Shown: in pieces, positions 36,399-45,800 of the stretch | Position numbering within the stretch: position 1 is the stretch's first letter | Layout of the letters: each line of letters opens with the position of its first letter | Source of the DNA: JADKFD01 sp050250665 | GTDB taxonomy: Bacteria; Pseudomonadota; Gammaproteobacteria; Xanthomonadales; SZUA-5 | Length of the DNA stretch: 64,000 bases | Assembly (NCBI GenBank): GCA_050250665.1 | Contig: JBFWOF010000017.1 | Location: 41,251-105,250 of the forward strand | Reading direction: 5' to 3' | Translations under genes and position numbers: made by a program | The notes under the pieces: model-generated | The model's input: the letters and a program-made list of their open reading frames with translations, nothing else | Told to the model about the DNA's origin: nothing | The model's database searches: none

Positions 36399-37796
36399 AT
36401 GGTCCGTACCCGCTTTGCTCCGAGTCCCACCGGCTTTCTGCATGTGGGCGGCGCCCGCACGGCGCTGTTCAGCTATCTGGAAGCGCGTCGTCATGGCGGC
36501 CAGTTCGTGCTGCGGGTGGAGGACACCGATCGCGAGCGCTCCACCGAGGCGGCCATCGCCGGGATCATCGACGGCATGCGCTGGCTGGATCTGGAGCACG
36601 ACGAAGGCCCCTTCTTCCAGACCCAGCGTTTCGACCGTTACCGGCAGGTGGCGCATGAACTGCTGGCGGCCGGCAAGGCCTACCAGTGCTGGTGCACCAA
36701 GGAGGAGTTGGAAGCGATGCGCGCCGATCAGGAAGCGCGAGGCCTGAAGCCGCGCTACAACGGCTACTGGCGCGATCGGGTCGAGACTCCGCCAGCCGGC
36801 GTCACCCCGGTGATCCGCTTCAAGAATCCGCTGCACGGCGAGGTCGTGGTCGATGACCGCGTGCGCGGCCGGGTGATCTTCGACAATGCCGAACTCGACG
36901 ATCTGATCATCTGGCGCTCGGATGATTCGCCGACCTACAACTTCTGCGTGGTGGTCGACGATGCCGACATGCGCATCACCGACGTCATCCGCGGCGATGA
37001 TCATCTGAACAACACCCCGCGCCAGATCAATATCTACGAAGCCCTGGGGCAGGCGGTTCCGCGCTTTGCCCATCTGCCAATGATCCTGGGGCCGGACGGC
37101 GCCAAGCTCAGCAAGCGCCACGGCGCGGTCAATGTGCTCGGCTATCGCGAAGACGGCTATCTGCCCAATGCCTTGCTCAATTATCTGGTGCGTCTAGGCT
37201 GGTCCTACGGCGATCAGGAGATCTTCTCGCGCGCCGAGATGATTGCCCTGTTCTCCGCCGATGACGTCAATCACTCGGCCAGCCGTTTCGATGTCGAGAA
37301 GCTGCGCTGGCTCAATCAGCATTATCTGAAGACCATGGACCCGGCCGAGATTGCCCCCGAACTGCGCTGGCATCTGCAGCAGCAGGGCATGGATCCGGAC
37401 AGCGGCCCTGCACCTGAGGATCTGATCGTGGGTCTGCGCGAGCGCGTGCACACGCTCAAGGAGATGGCCGAACGCGCCCGGGTCTGGATCGATCCGCTGA
37501 CGCAGTACGACGATGCCGCCGTGGCCAAACATCTCACGGCAGCAGCGCGCGCGCCCCTGCAGGCCGCGCATGAGGCGCTGGCGGCCGCCACCGAGTGGAG
37601 CGCCGTTTCCGTGCACGAGGCCCTCGCCGCAGCTGCGACCAACCTGGGCCTGGGCCTGGGCAAGGTTGCCCAGCCCTTGCGCGTGGCCATCACCGGCACC
37701 CAGGTCAGTCCGTCGATCGATCACACGGTTTACCTGGCCGGCAAGAACGAGGCGCTCAAGCGCATCGATGCGGCGTTGGCGAAGCTGCCGGCGTGA
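36399..37796 (+). CDS. gltX: Glutamate-tRNA ligase
   Basis: GltX charges tRNA-Glu. The 465-residue class I synthetase begins VRTRFAPSPTGFLHVGGART, containing the HIGH-type ATP motif (LHVGG), and has the KMSKS-type loop as KLSKRHG near residue 236. The anticodon-binding domain fills the C-terminal third. The ATG at 36399 is chosen because the family starts one residue before VRTRFAPSPTG; an open frame back to 36273 encodes only the C-rich repeat tract. It stands alone between repeat regions. Confidence 0.96.
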   Translation: MVRTRFAPSPTGFLHVGGARTALFSYLEARRHGGQFVLRVEDTDRERSTEAAIAGIIDGMRWLDLEHDEGPFFQTQRFDRYRQVAHELLAAGKAYQCWCTKEELEAMRADQEARGLKPRYNGYWRDRVETPPAGVTPVIRFKNPLHGEVVVDDRVRGRVIFDNAELDDLIIWRSDDSPTYNFCVVVDDADMRITDVIRGDDHLNNTPRQINIYEALGQAVPRFAHLPMILGPDGAKLSKRHGAVNVLGYREDGYLPNALLNYLVRLGWSYGDQEIFSRAEMIALFSADDVNHSASRFDVEKLRWLNQHYLKTMDPAEIAPELRWHLQQQGMDPDSGPAPEDLIVGLRERVHTLKEMAERARVWIDPLTQYDDAAVAKHLTAAARAPLQAAHEALAAATEWSAVSVHEALAAAATNLGLGLGKVAQPLRVAITGTQVSPSIDHTVYLAGKNEALKRIDAALAKLPA

Positions 37797-37833
37797 TGGT
37801 TGGGACCCACCGGATGCTGGTCGCGAGTCTGAT

Positions 37834-37899
37834 CGCGGACAGAGTCCGCTCCCGCAGGAGCGGCGGCAAGGCTTTCTGTGGGAGTGGACTCCGTCCGCG
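37834..37899. repeat. CGCGGACAGAGTCCGCTCCCRCAG inverted pair
   Basis: Two copies of a 24-base element (37834-37857 and, inverted, 37876-37899; about 21 of 24 positions pair) separated by 18 bases. Each arm itself contains the small hairpin GCGGAC-AGA-GTCCGC. The same element is the second half of the 139-base unit at 48 kb. It fills the gap between gltX and the SxtJ-like gene. Confidence 0.85.
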
Positions 37900-37911
37900 T
37901 AGGCTGCACCC

Positions 37912-38349
37912 ATGAACCGCCGCCGCGGCACCGCCATCGAGAGCGCCCACGACAGCGATCGCGCTGCTCTGGGCAGCAACCGCGTGTTCGGCTGGCTGAT
38001 GGCCGCAGTGGCCGCGCTGGTCACGCTGTGGGCCTGGCACCACCAGCATCCGACGCTGCCCTGGGCCCTCGGCGCCAGTCTGATTCTTGCGCTGTTGGCA
38101 ACAGTCGCACCGCAGTTGCTACAGCCGCTCAACCGCGCCTGGATGGCGCTGGGCCACCTGCTCGGGCGCATCGTCAGCCCGATCATCATGGCCCTGATCT
38201 ATTTTGGCGTGGTCACGCCGATTGCCCTGATCGCCCGCGCCCGCGGCGTCGACCCGATGCGGCGGCGCTTCGATCCATCAGCGCAGAGCTACTGGATAGC
38301 GCGCGAACCACCGGGTCCGGATCCGAAGACGATGGAGCGGCAGTACTGA
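37912..38349 (+). CDS. SxtJ-like small membrane protein
   Basis: A 145-residue protein with about three membrane segments: residues about 28-42, 50-70 and 86-108. The pattern NRVFGWLMAAVAALVTLW, then LNRAWMALGHLLGRIVSPII, then LIYFGVVTPIALIARARG and a C-terminal SYWIARE matches the SxtJ family named from saxitoxin clusters but common in bacteria without toxins, often near polysaccharide genes. Function is unknown. Here it has no such neighbours. Confidence 0.75.
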   Translation: MNRRRGTAIESAHDSDRAALGSNRVFGWLMAAVAALVTLWAWHHQHPTLPWALGASLILALLATVAPQLLQPLNRAWMALGHLLGRIVSPIIMALIYFGVVTPIALIARARGVDPMRRRFDPSAQSYWIAREPPGPDPKTMERQY

Positions 38350-38581
38350 AGAGGGGAAAAGGGAAGAAGGAAAAAGGAAAAAGGGGAAAGCAGGGTTTCG
38401 GACGCTCAAGCCTTGGTGGTGCCTTCCGATCTACGCCACTCGCGAAGTAGCTGCGTTGATCGCCTACCTCAGAAGGTCAGGCCTACTCGCCGTGACCTGA
38501 GGAAGAAGACCGATCATGGCGGCAGCCACCAGCCGCCCCAGGTCGCGCTCTTCCCTTTTCCCTTTTCCTTTTTCCCGCTTC
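38350..38581. repeat. Purine/pyrimidine inverted repeat between SxtJ-like gene and rbsK
   Basis: An A/G-only tract made of GGGAAAAGG-like units (about 38350-38391) is mirrored by a C/T-only tract (about 38548-38580), separated by about 155 bases with no gene. It lies between converging genes. It fits the pattern of long low-complexity inverted repeats seen elsewhere in the window. Confidence 0.7.
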
Positions 38582-39556
38582 TCATCTTCCAAACCGCGCC
38601 CGCACCTGAGCCAGGGTCGGCATCGCCGGGGCTGTGCCCACACTCTCGGTGCTCATGGCCGCCACTCGGTTGGCGTGAATCACGGCGTCACGAAACGGCG
38701 CACCGGCCTCGGCGAAAGCCAGCGCCGCTGCCAACGCCCCGGAAAAGGCATCGCCGGCACCGGTGGAGTCGATGGCGCGCACGCTTTCGGGTGGCAGACG
38801 GTAATAGGGTCGATCATCGCCGCGATGCTCGCGGCCGTGGGACACGAAACAGCCATGCTCTCCCAGCGTGATGACGACGGTAGGCACGCCGGTGGTGCGG
38901 CACAGCGCGTGCAGATCCAGATCGTCGATATCCCAGGGCCGGGACACGTCGTCGGGCACGCCGAGCCTGGCCAGCAGCAAGGCAAACTCGGTTTCATTGG
39001 GCGTGATCAGATCGGCCAGCGCCAGCAGTTCCGGAGTGATCTCCGGATGCATGGGCGCCGGATTCAGAAAAGCCAGCGCACCGATCTCGCGCGCCCGGGC
39101 CAAAGCCGCAGCAACGCTGGCGAGGCTGGTTTCCAGCTGGGTCAGAACCACACGTGCGCCGCGCTCGACCTGCTGCGCCACCGCCGGGTCCAGTTCCAGA
39201 TTCGCGGCCAGATCGACCACGATCAGATTGCGGCCCGCGCCATCGACAACAATGCTGGAGGTCGCCGTGGGCCGTGATTCCACCTGCTGCCAGAGGCAGT
39301 CCAGCCCTTCGCTGTCGGCGAATCGCCGCGCCGTGTCACCCAGCGGATCGGCGCCGACCGCCCCGATGAAGCGCGTTGCCACGCCTTGACGATGGCTCGC
39401 CACCGCCTGATTGAAACCCTTGCCGCCGGGACCGGTGGAAAAACGGCCGACCCGGGTTTCACCGACCGCCGGAAAACGATCGGTCGTCCAGCAATGATCC
39501 TGGACGTAGCTGCCGAGGATGGTGACAGCGGGTTTCGATGATCGTGAGTTCTGCAT
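38582..39556 (-). CDS. rbsK: PfkB-family sugar kinase, probably ribokinase
   Basis: A 324-residue PfkB-family kinase, most like ribokinase, which makes ribose 5-phosphate. The substrate signature GPGGKGFNQAVASHRQG lies near residues 42-58 (ribokinase GGKGANQAVA), and the ATP/catalytic signature DSTGAGDAFSGAL is near 265-277 with Asp about 271 as the base. NPAPMHPEI and LITPNETEF are also typical. The ATG at 39556 is preferred over an ATG 12 codons upstream. The nucleoside transporter upstream on the same strand supports a role in nucleoside ribose salvage; deoxyribokinase activity is not excluded. Confidence 0.82.
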   Translation of the reverse strand: MQNSRSSKPAVTILGSYVQDHCWTTDRFPAVGETRVGRFSTGPGGKGFNQAVASHRQGVATRFIGAVGADPLGDTARRFADSEGLDCLWQQVESRPTATSSIVVDGAGRNLIVVDLAANLELDPAVAQQVERGARVVLTQLETSLASVAAALARAREIGALAFLNPAPMHPEITPELLALADLITPNETEFALLLARLGVPDDVSRPWDIDDLDLHALCRTTGVPTVVITLGEHGCFVSHGREHRGDDRPYYRLPPESVRAIDSTGAGDAFSGALAAALAFAEAGAPFRDAVIHANRVAAMSTESVGTAPAMPTLAQVRARFGR

Positions 39557-39593
39557 GGTCAACAGTCCGTTCGCCTTGGAGCTGCGAGTCAAA

Positions 39594-39712
39594 AGTCAAA
39601 CGTAAAACGTCAACTGGACGCGGGACCCTGCTGTCGCTGGCCCGGATCTGCTATGGCCGGGCAACCGAGAAGTGACCATTGACGTTTCACTTTTTACGTT
39701 TCACTGCTGTTG
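39594..39712. repeat. TCAAACGTAAAACGTCAA inverted repeat
   Basis: Arms of AGTCAAACGT/AAAACGTCAA-type sequence (about 39597-39613) face TTGACGTTTCAC/TTTTTACGTTTCAC (about 39679-39708) across about 65 bases, between rbsK and the nucleoside transporter. The same family forms a near-perfect 27-base stem at 57752-57820. Confidence 0.75.
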
Positions 39713-39714
39713 CC

Positions 39715-41004
39715 TCAGCCAAACCTCGTCAACACGCCGGCAATGGTCGCCGTCATGAAGGTGGCCAGCGAACCACCGAGCACGGCGCGCATGCCGAAGC
39801 GGGCGAGATCGCTGCGACGTTCGGGGGCGAGGCCGCCGATGCCGCCGATCTGGATGGCGATCGAAGAGAAGTTGGCGAAGCCACAGAGCGCATAGGTGGC
39901 GATCAGCTTGCCCTGATCGGTCAACATGACGCCATCCACCCCGTTCTTGATGATGTCGGCCAGTTGCAGATAGGCCACGAATTCATTGATGACGATCTTC
40001 TGTCCGATCAGACTGCCGACCACAGTGGCATCCTGCCAGGGCACCCCGATGATCCAGGCCAGCGGTGCCAGCAGATAGCCCAGGATCAAGGCCATGTCGG
40101 TGGGCTTGCCGATCGCTTCCTGCAGGCCGGTGACTTCGCCGATCCAGGTCAGCGGCCAGTTCAGCAGCGCGATCAGCGCGATGAAGGCCAGCAACATGGC
40201 ACCGATATTCAGCGCCAGACGCAGGCCGTCGGCGGCGCCACCGGCGGCGGCGTCGATGACGTTGCTGGCGGTCTGCTCGACTTCCATCTTGACCGTGCCG
40301 CCGGTCAGCGGCTGGCCGGTTTCGGGGATCAGGATCTTGGCGATGACCAGCGTCGCTGGCGCCGCCATGATCGAGGCCGCCAGCAGATGCTTGGCGTAGA
40401 AGGCGCTCTGTACCGGATCGCCGCCACCGAGCATGCCCACATAGGCCGCCAGTACGCCGCCGGCGATGTGGGCCATGCCGCCGATCATCATGGTCAGCAG
40501 TTCCGACTCGGTCATCCTGGCGATGTAGGGCCGCACCGTCAGCGGGGCCTCGGTCTGACCGATGAACACGCTGGCGCAGACCGAGGTGGTCTCGGCGCCG
40601 GACACCTTCATGACCTTGGTGATGGCCATGGCCATGACCCGAACGATGGCCTGCATCACGCCGAGGTAGTACAGCACGCCCATCAGCGAGGCAAAGAAGA
40701 TGATCGTGGGCAGCACCTGGAAGGCGAAGATAAAGCCGTAGGTCGAGGTGTCCATGAGGCTGCCGAAGATGAAATTCGAACCTTCATTGACGAAACTCAG
40801 AATCTTGACGAAGCCCTGGCCGAGCTTGTCGAACACATCCTTGCCGCCGGGCACCAGCAGCACCAGCGCCGCGAATCCGATCTGCAGGCCGATACCGGTG
40901 AGCACCAGTTTCCAGTTCACTGCGCTGCGATTGTTGGAAAACGCCCAGGCGATCCCGATCAGGACCGCCAATCCCAACAACCCGAATGCCATCTGACCCA
41001 GCAT
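39715..41004 (-). CDS. nupC: Concentrative nucleoside transporter (NupC/CNT family)
   Basis: A 429-residue inner-membrane symporter that imports nucleosides with H+ or Na+. It has about nine or ten hydrophobic segments and the CNT signatures GQTEAPLTVRPYIARMTESE, HIAGGVLAAYVGMLGG and YALCGFANFSSIAIQIGGIG. The C-terminal gating region SDLARFGMRAVLGGSLATFM is intact. It is transcribed toward rbsK, about 160 bases away. Together they suggest import of nucleosides and phosphorylation of the freed ribose. Confidence 0.93.
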   Translation of the reverse strand: MLGQMAFGLLGLAVLIGIAWAFSNNRSAVNWKLVLTGIGLQIGFAALVLLVPGGKDVFDKLGQGFVKILSFVNEGSNFIFGSLMDTSTYGFIFAFQVLPTIIFFASLMGVLYYLGVMQAIVRVMAMAITKVMKVSGAETTSVCASVFIGQTEAPLTVRPYIARMTESELLTMMIGGMAHIAGGVLAAYVGMLGGGDPVQSAFYAKHLLAASIMAAPATLVIAKILIPETGQPLTGGTVKMEVEQTASNVIDAAAGGAADGLRLALNIGAMLLAFIALIALLNWPLTWIGEVTGLQEAIGKPTDMALILGYLLAPLAWIIGVPWQDATVVGSLIGQKIVINEFVAYLQLADIIKNGVDGVMLTDQGKLIATYALCGFANFSSIAIQIGGIGGLAPERRSDLARFGMRAVLGGSLATFMTATIAGVLTRFG

Positions 41005-41218
41005 GCTGCTCTCCCCAGTTCCGGTGCGTGGCCGCGCCCCGGTGCGGCCAATCGGGCGAGACTAGGCGAGGCGTTGACGCCGCGCAAACATCTTGAACCG
41101 CGCTGACCGGCCGTCGGCGTCACAAGAGATCACGTGAACATGTCTGCGTTTCGTGCACAGACCGGTCTGAGGCTCTAAGATCATCGCCATACATACATGA
41201 CGTCGGGTTCGCATAGCC

Positions 41219-42652
41219 GTGTCAGGGGCAACACCGCCAGCCAGCCTTTCGCGCCGACGTCTGACCATCGGCCGCAGACTGTTTTACACGCACTTGCTGG
41301 TGGCCTTGCTGGTGGCCTTGAGTCTGGGCGTGTATCTGCATTGGGTCGCCGAAGCCGAGTTGCGCAATGCGCTGAATACGCGCCTGAGCGAGAACGCGAC
41401 CCTGGCTGCAGAAGCCATGAAGCTCAGCGACTGGAGCTATCTACGCTCGCCCGCAGACACTTCCCGTCCCGAATACGCTGAACTGATGCAGCGTTTTCGC
41501 AGCATCACCGAACGCAACCGGGTGATCACGCGCCTGACGCTGCTGCGGCGCGACGGCCAGCGACTGATGGTGGTGGCCGATTCGCTCGGCGCCGTGAATG
41601 GCTATTCACCCGGAGATTCCCTGCCCGGCGCGCTACGCCAGACTGACGCTGCCGGCGGCAGCGCAGGTGCTCGGGTCATCCAGGGCAGCGACTTCAATGC
41701 TGTCGCCGAGGTCAAGAACAGCGACGGCAATTATCTTCTGGCGCTCAATATCGCTGCCGAGGACATCGCCGACAAGCTGGCCACCCTGCGCACCAACGCG
41801 GCGGTGTCCTTTGTCATCGCCGTTGCCCTGGCTTTGGCGATGAGCCTGTGGCTGGCCCGGTCTGCGCGGGCGGTGCTGCGTCGATTTGCCGGGCGTTTCA
41901 GGGAAATTGCCGAGGGCAAGCTGGACAAGAAGCTGGCTTGGACCGGCGACGATGAATTTGCCGATCTGGCCACCGCGCTGAATGACATGTCGGAGCGGCT
42001 GGAGCTGTCGCAATCGCAGCGCGAGGGCGCTGTCACCGAGCTCAAGGCGGCGCGCGACCGGCTCGAGGAAATGGTGCGCGAACGCAGTGCCGAACTGGAA
42101 AAACTCAACACCATGCTGCGCTCGGAGATCGAGGCCCGATGTCAGCTCGAGGCCGCGCTCGCCGAAGCCGCGGCCACCGACACGATGTCGCAACTGCTGA
42201 ACCGGCGCGGCATGCTGGAGGCGCTGGAACAGGCCTCGGAGCAGGCCCGACGTCAGAAGAACTCGTTCATTGTGGTCATCGGCGACGTCGATCACTTCAA
42301 GCGCATCAACGACCAGAACGGCCATACCGTGGGCGATCAGGTGCTGGTGGGACTGGGGCGGCGGCTGAAGAGCAGCTTGCAGTCGCATGACGCGGCGGGG
42401 CGCTGGGGCGGCGAGGAGTTCCTGATGCTGTGGCCCAATATGACCATCACCGAGGCCGAGGCGCGTGCCAATGCCTTGCGCGAGAGCATCGCCAGCAAAG
42501 CGCTCTATCCCGGCGCTCCGCCCATCACCATGAGTTTCGGCGTCGCCGAATTCACCGGGCTCGACACGCTGGACCGCTGCATCAACCGTGCCGACAGGGC
42601 GCTGTATCGGGCCAAGCTCGAGGGCAGAAACCGCGTGTGCGTTGGTGTCTGA
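41219..42652 (+). CDS. Membrane-bound diguanylate cyclase with HAMP domain
   Basis: A 477-residue protein that should make cyclic di-GMP. Membrane helices lie at about 19-41 and 197-212 and bracket a periplasmic sensor with CHASE4-like features. A HAMP domain follows to about 265, then a coiled coil (about 265-315), then the GGDEF domain (about 317-475). The active site reads RWGGEEF near residue 395, with DVDHFKRINDQNGHTVGDQV upstream. The product-inhibition RxxD site is absent (QSHD). Start GTG at 41219. It is divergent from nupC. Confidence 0.9.
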   Translation: MSGATPPASLSRRRLTIGRRLFYTHLLVALLVALSLGVYLHWVAEAELRNALNTRLSENATLAAEAMKLSDWSYLRSPADTSRPEYAELMQRFRSITERNRVITRLTLLRRDGQRLMVVADSLGAVNGYSPGDSLPGALRQTDAAGGSAGARVIQGSDFNAVAEVKNSDGNYLLALNIAAEDIADKLATLRTNAAVSFVIAVALALAMSLWLARSARAVLRRFAGRFREIAEGKLDKKLAWTGDDEFADLATALNDMSERLELSQSQREGAVTELKAARDRLEEMVRERSAELEKLNTMLRSEIEARCQLEAALAEAAATDTMSQLLNRRGMLEALEQASEQARRQKNSFIVVIGDVDHFKRINDQNGHTVGDQVLVGLGRRLKSSLQSHDAAGRWGGEEFLMLWPNMTITEAEARANALRESIASKALYPGAPPITMSFGVAEFTGLDTLDRCINRADRALYRAKLEGRNRVCVGV

Positions 42653-42694
42653 GACCGGCCAGCGCCGAAGACGGTGCTACCGGCAGGACCAAAC

Positions 42695-42768
42695 TGGAGC
42701 GGGTGATGGGAATCGAACCCACGTTAGCAGCTTGGGAAGCTGCAGTTCTACCATTGAACTACACCCGC
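42695..42768 (-). tRNA. glyU: tRNA-Gly (anticodon CCC)
   Basis: The minus strand from 42768 folds as a full tRNA: acceptor stem GCGGGTG/CACCCGC, D arm with TAGTTCAATGGTAGAA, anticodon arm GCAGC-TTCCCAA-GCTGC, T arm GTGGGTTCGATTCCCAT, discriminator T and an encoded CCA at 42695-42697. The loop gives anticodon CCC (glycine), and the sequence is close to E. coli glyU. A -10-like TAGAAT lies on the minus strand at 42780-42785, about 11 bases before the tRNA start. No integrated element adjoins it. Confidence 0.97.
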
Positions 42769-42835
42769 TTGCCGCTCTCATTCTACGGATCGGCGCGCAT
42801 ATCGCCAGTAGCTGACGCACAGGTAGCATGCTGCG

Positions 42836-45800
42836 ATGGATAATTCTCTACAGCCCGGACAATCGCGTTTCAGCCAATGGTTGCGGCGCATCGGACTGGC
42901 CCGGTGGTCACCCTGGCCCCTGGTGGCCATCGGCCTGGCCATCATCGGCACCGGGCTCGGTCTGGATCTGCGCCGCCAGTACCACGAGGCGCAGTCTCTG
43001 GCACGCGACCGGATCAGCACCTCGGCAACGCTGGCGGCACAGAGCGTCGGCCAACGGCTGGCGGCAGCCTCGCTGCTGCTGAACCGGCTGGATTCATCTC
43101 TGACCGCCAATCCGCTGGATGCCGCCGCCATCGTCTCGGTGATCTCGGGCATGGAGTCGGATCTGATCGCGGTGCTGCTGATCGATACCGAGGGCCGCGT
43201 CGCTGCCAGCAGTCGCCCCGAGCAGGTCGGTGCGGATTTGAGTGCGCAGGAATTCCTGTGGTCGGCGCGGGCTGATGCTGATGTCGATGCGCGTCTGTAT
43301 CTGACGCTGCCGCCGGCGGAGTTGGCCTCCAGTGGTCGCCTGGTGGCTCGCGCGCGCCGATCCTTGAATGGCAGCTTCAGCGGAGTCGTTGCCCTGATTC
43401 TGGCGCCGTCCTATTTCGATACGGCACTGAAGCCCCTGGTCCAGGACGGTATCTCGCTGAGTCTGCTTGATGCCGACGGCCAGCGGGTCGCCAGCTATGC
43501 GGCAGGCACAGCCGAGCCTGCCGCCGCCGATGCCTACAGCGCCAGCGTGGCAGTCGAACCGGCCCTGATCTCGCTCGATCGGCCATGGTCGCTGGAGATG
43601 TCGCGAGATCGGGAATCCGTGTTCTCCGACTGGAGTCGACAGGCCCGATTCGGCTTGCTGCTGTGGCTGCTGGTAGCCCTGGTTGCCGGCCTGGCCGGCC
43701 TCATCGCCACGCTGCGGCGGCGCGAGATGAAACGCCTGCGCGGATTGCACCGTCGGCTGCTGCAGGGCGTGGATGAGGGTCTGGCAGGCATCGACGGGCA
43801 GGCCCGCATCCGCTTCGCCAACAGCGCCTTCGCCCGCCATCTGGAACAGAGTCCCGGAGCGCTGCTGGGCGCCGATCTGCGCACGCTGCTGCGCTGGCCT
43901 GAGCCGGGCATGGATCCGGTGAGCGCGGTCATTGCCGGCGAACTGCCGCGCTACGAGGGCAACTGCCAGCTAGGGTCAAACGCGGCCAGCCTGCGGGCGA
44001 CGATCACCCCCACCCGCGAGGACGGCGCCGTCTCCGGCGCCCTGCTGGCTTTTGCTGACCCGGTCACCAACAACGGCAGCAGCAATGCCCGTAGCCCGGC
44101 CGATCGCCTTTATCGCACGCTGTTCGACCTGTCGCCCGACGCCGTGCTGATCGTCGATCTGGACAGCGAGAAGCCGCTGGCCTTCAATCCGGCGGCGGCG
44201 CAGATGCTGGGGTACAGCCAGGAGCAGTTCGGCGCCCTCAGAGTACGCGACCACGAAGCCCATGCCGCCCCGATCGACTCGATCCGGCATATCGCACGGG
44301 TGCTGGCGGAGGGTCGAGTGGAGTTCGAGACCCGCTACCGCACCAGCGATGGCGCCATCAAGGAAGTGCAGGTCCGCGCCCAGACCATCGAATTTGCCGG
44401 ACGCCCGGCGCTGTACTGGATCGTGCGCGATATCCACGAGGCCAAGCGCATCGCCCTGGAACTGCAGCAGAGTGCCGCCCTGATGCGCGCGCTGGTCGAC
44501 CATCTGCCGCTGCCCTTCCTGGTTTTCGAAGGCGATGTACTGAGCTTCTCCAACGCCCGCTACGACAGCGATTTCTCACCCCCCGCGTCCGGCATTTCGC
44601 TGGAAGACTGGCTGACCAGACACTGCACGGATGCCGCCGCCTGCGACAACTTCCGCAACCTCTGGCAGCGCCTTGACACCGATGCCAGCGCGCCCTTGCA
44701 ACTGGAGCTCAGCCTGCTGGCGGCAAACCAGCAAGTCCGGGTGTTCGATCTGCACGGCGCCCGAGTCGGCACGCGCAGCCTGCTGTTGCTGGTGGATCTG
44801 ACCGAGCGCCGTCTGGCCGAAGTGCGCCTCGGTGAAGCGCGCGAACTGGCGGAACGTGCCAATCGTGCGCGCAGTGAATTCCTGGCCAACATGAGCCACG
44901 AAATCCGCACGCCGATGACGGCGATCCTGGGCCTGACCTATCTGCTGCAGAAGTCCGAGATCAGCGCCGTCCAACGCGACCAGACCCAGAAGATCGATGC
45001 CGCGGCACGAGCCCTGCTGGCCATCCTCGACGATCTGCTCGACTACTCCAAGCTCGAGACCGGCCGTATCGCCATCGAGCAGCGACCGTTCCGGCTGAGC
45101 GAACTGACCGCGGAAATCACCGCGTTGTTCGCGCCCGGCGCGCGCAGCAAGTCACTGGCGCTGAAGACCTTCGTCGATCCGGCGATTCCGGCCGTCCTGA
45201 TCGGCGATCCACTGCGACTGCGCCAGGTGCTGATGAATTTGGTCGGCAATGCCCTGAAGTTCACCGAGCAGGGCGAGATCGAAGTGCGCATGAGCCTGCT
45301 CGACAGCGCCGGCGATCGCATCAGCATGGAATTGTGCGTGCGCGATACCGGCATCGGCATCGAGGATGCCCAACTGGAGAGGATCTTCGAGCCCTTTTAT
45401 CAGGCCGAGACCTCGTCGACGCGCCGTTTTGGCGGCACCGGCCTTGGGCTGCCCATTACCCAATGGCTGATCACCCTGATGGGCGGCAGTCTGAGTGTGG
45501 ACAGCCGCCCGGGTGCGGGCAGCGAATTCCGGGTGCAGCTGGCCTTCGGGCGATCGGACGATGCCCATCCTGCCGCGCTGGCCGACAACGGCGTCAGCAC
45601 TGCCCTGCCGTCGGCGCGGCGTCCACTGGAAGGCATGTCGGTGCTGCTGGTCGAAGACCATCCGATCAATCGCCACGTCGCCCGCGAAATCCTGATCGGC
45701 GAAGGCGCGGCTGTCGCCGTGGCGGGCGACGGCCAGGAGGCGATCACCCAGTTGCGGGAGCGCCCCGGCGCCTTCCACGCGGTGTTGATGGATATCCAGA

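Noticed and set aside
42695..42768. tRNA-Gly as an integration site of a mobile element
   Set aside because: No integrase, no repeated tRNA 3' end and no foreign gene on either side.
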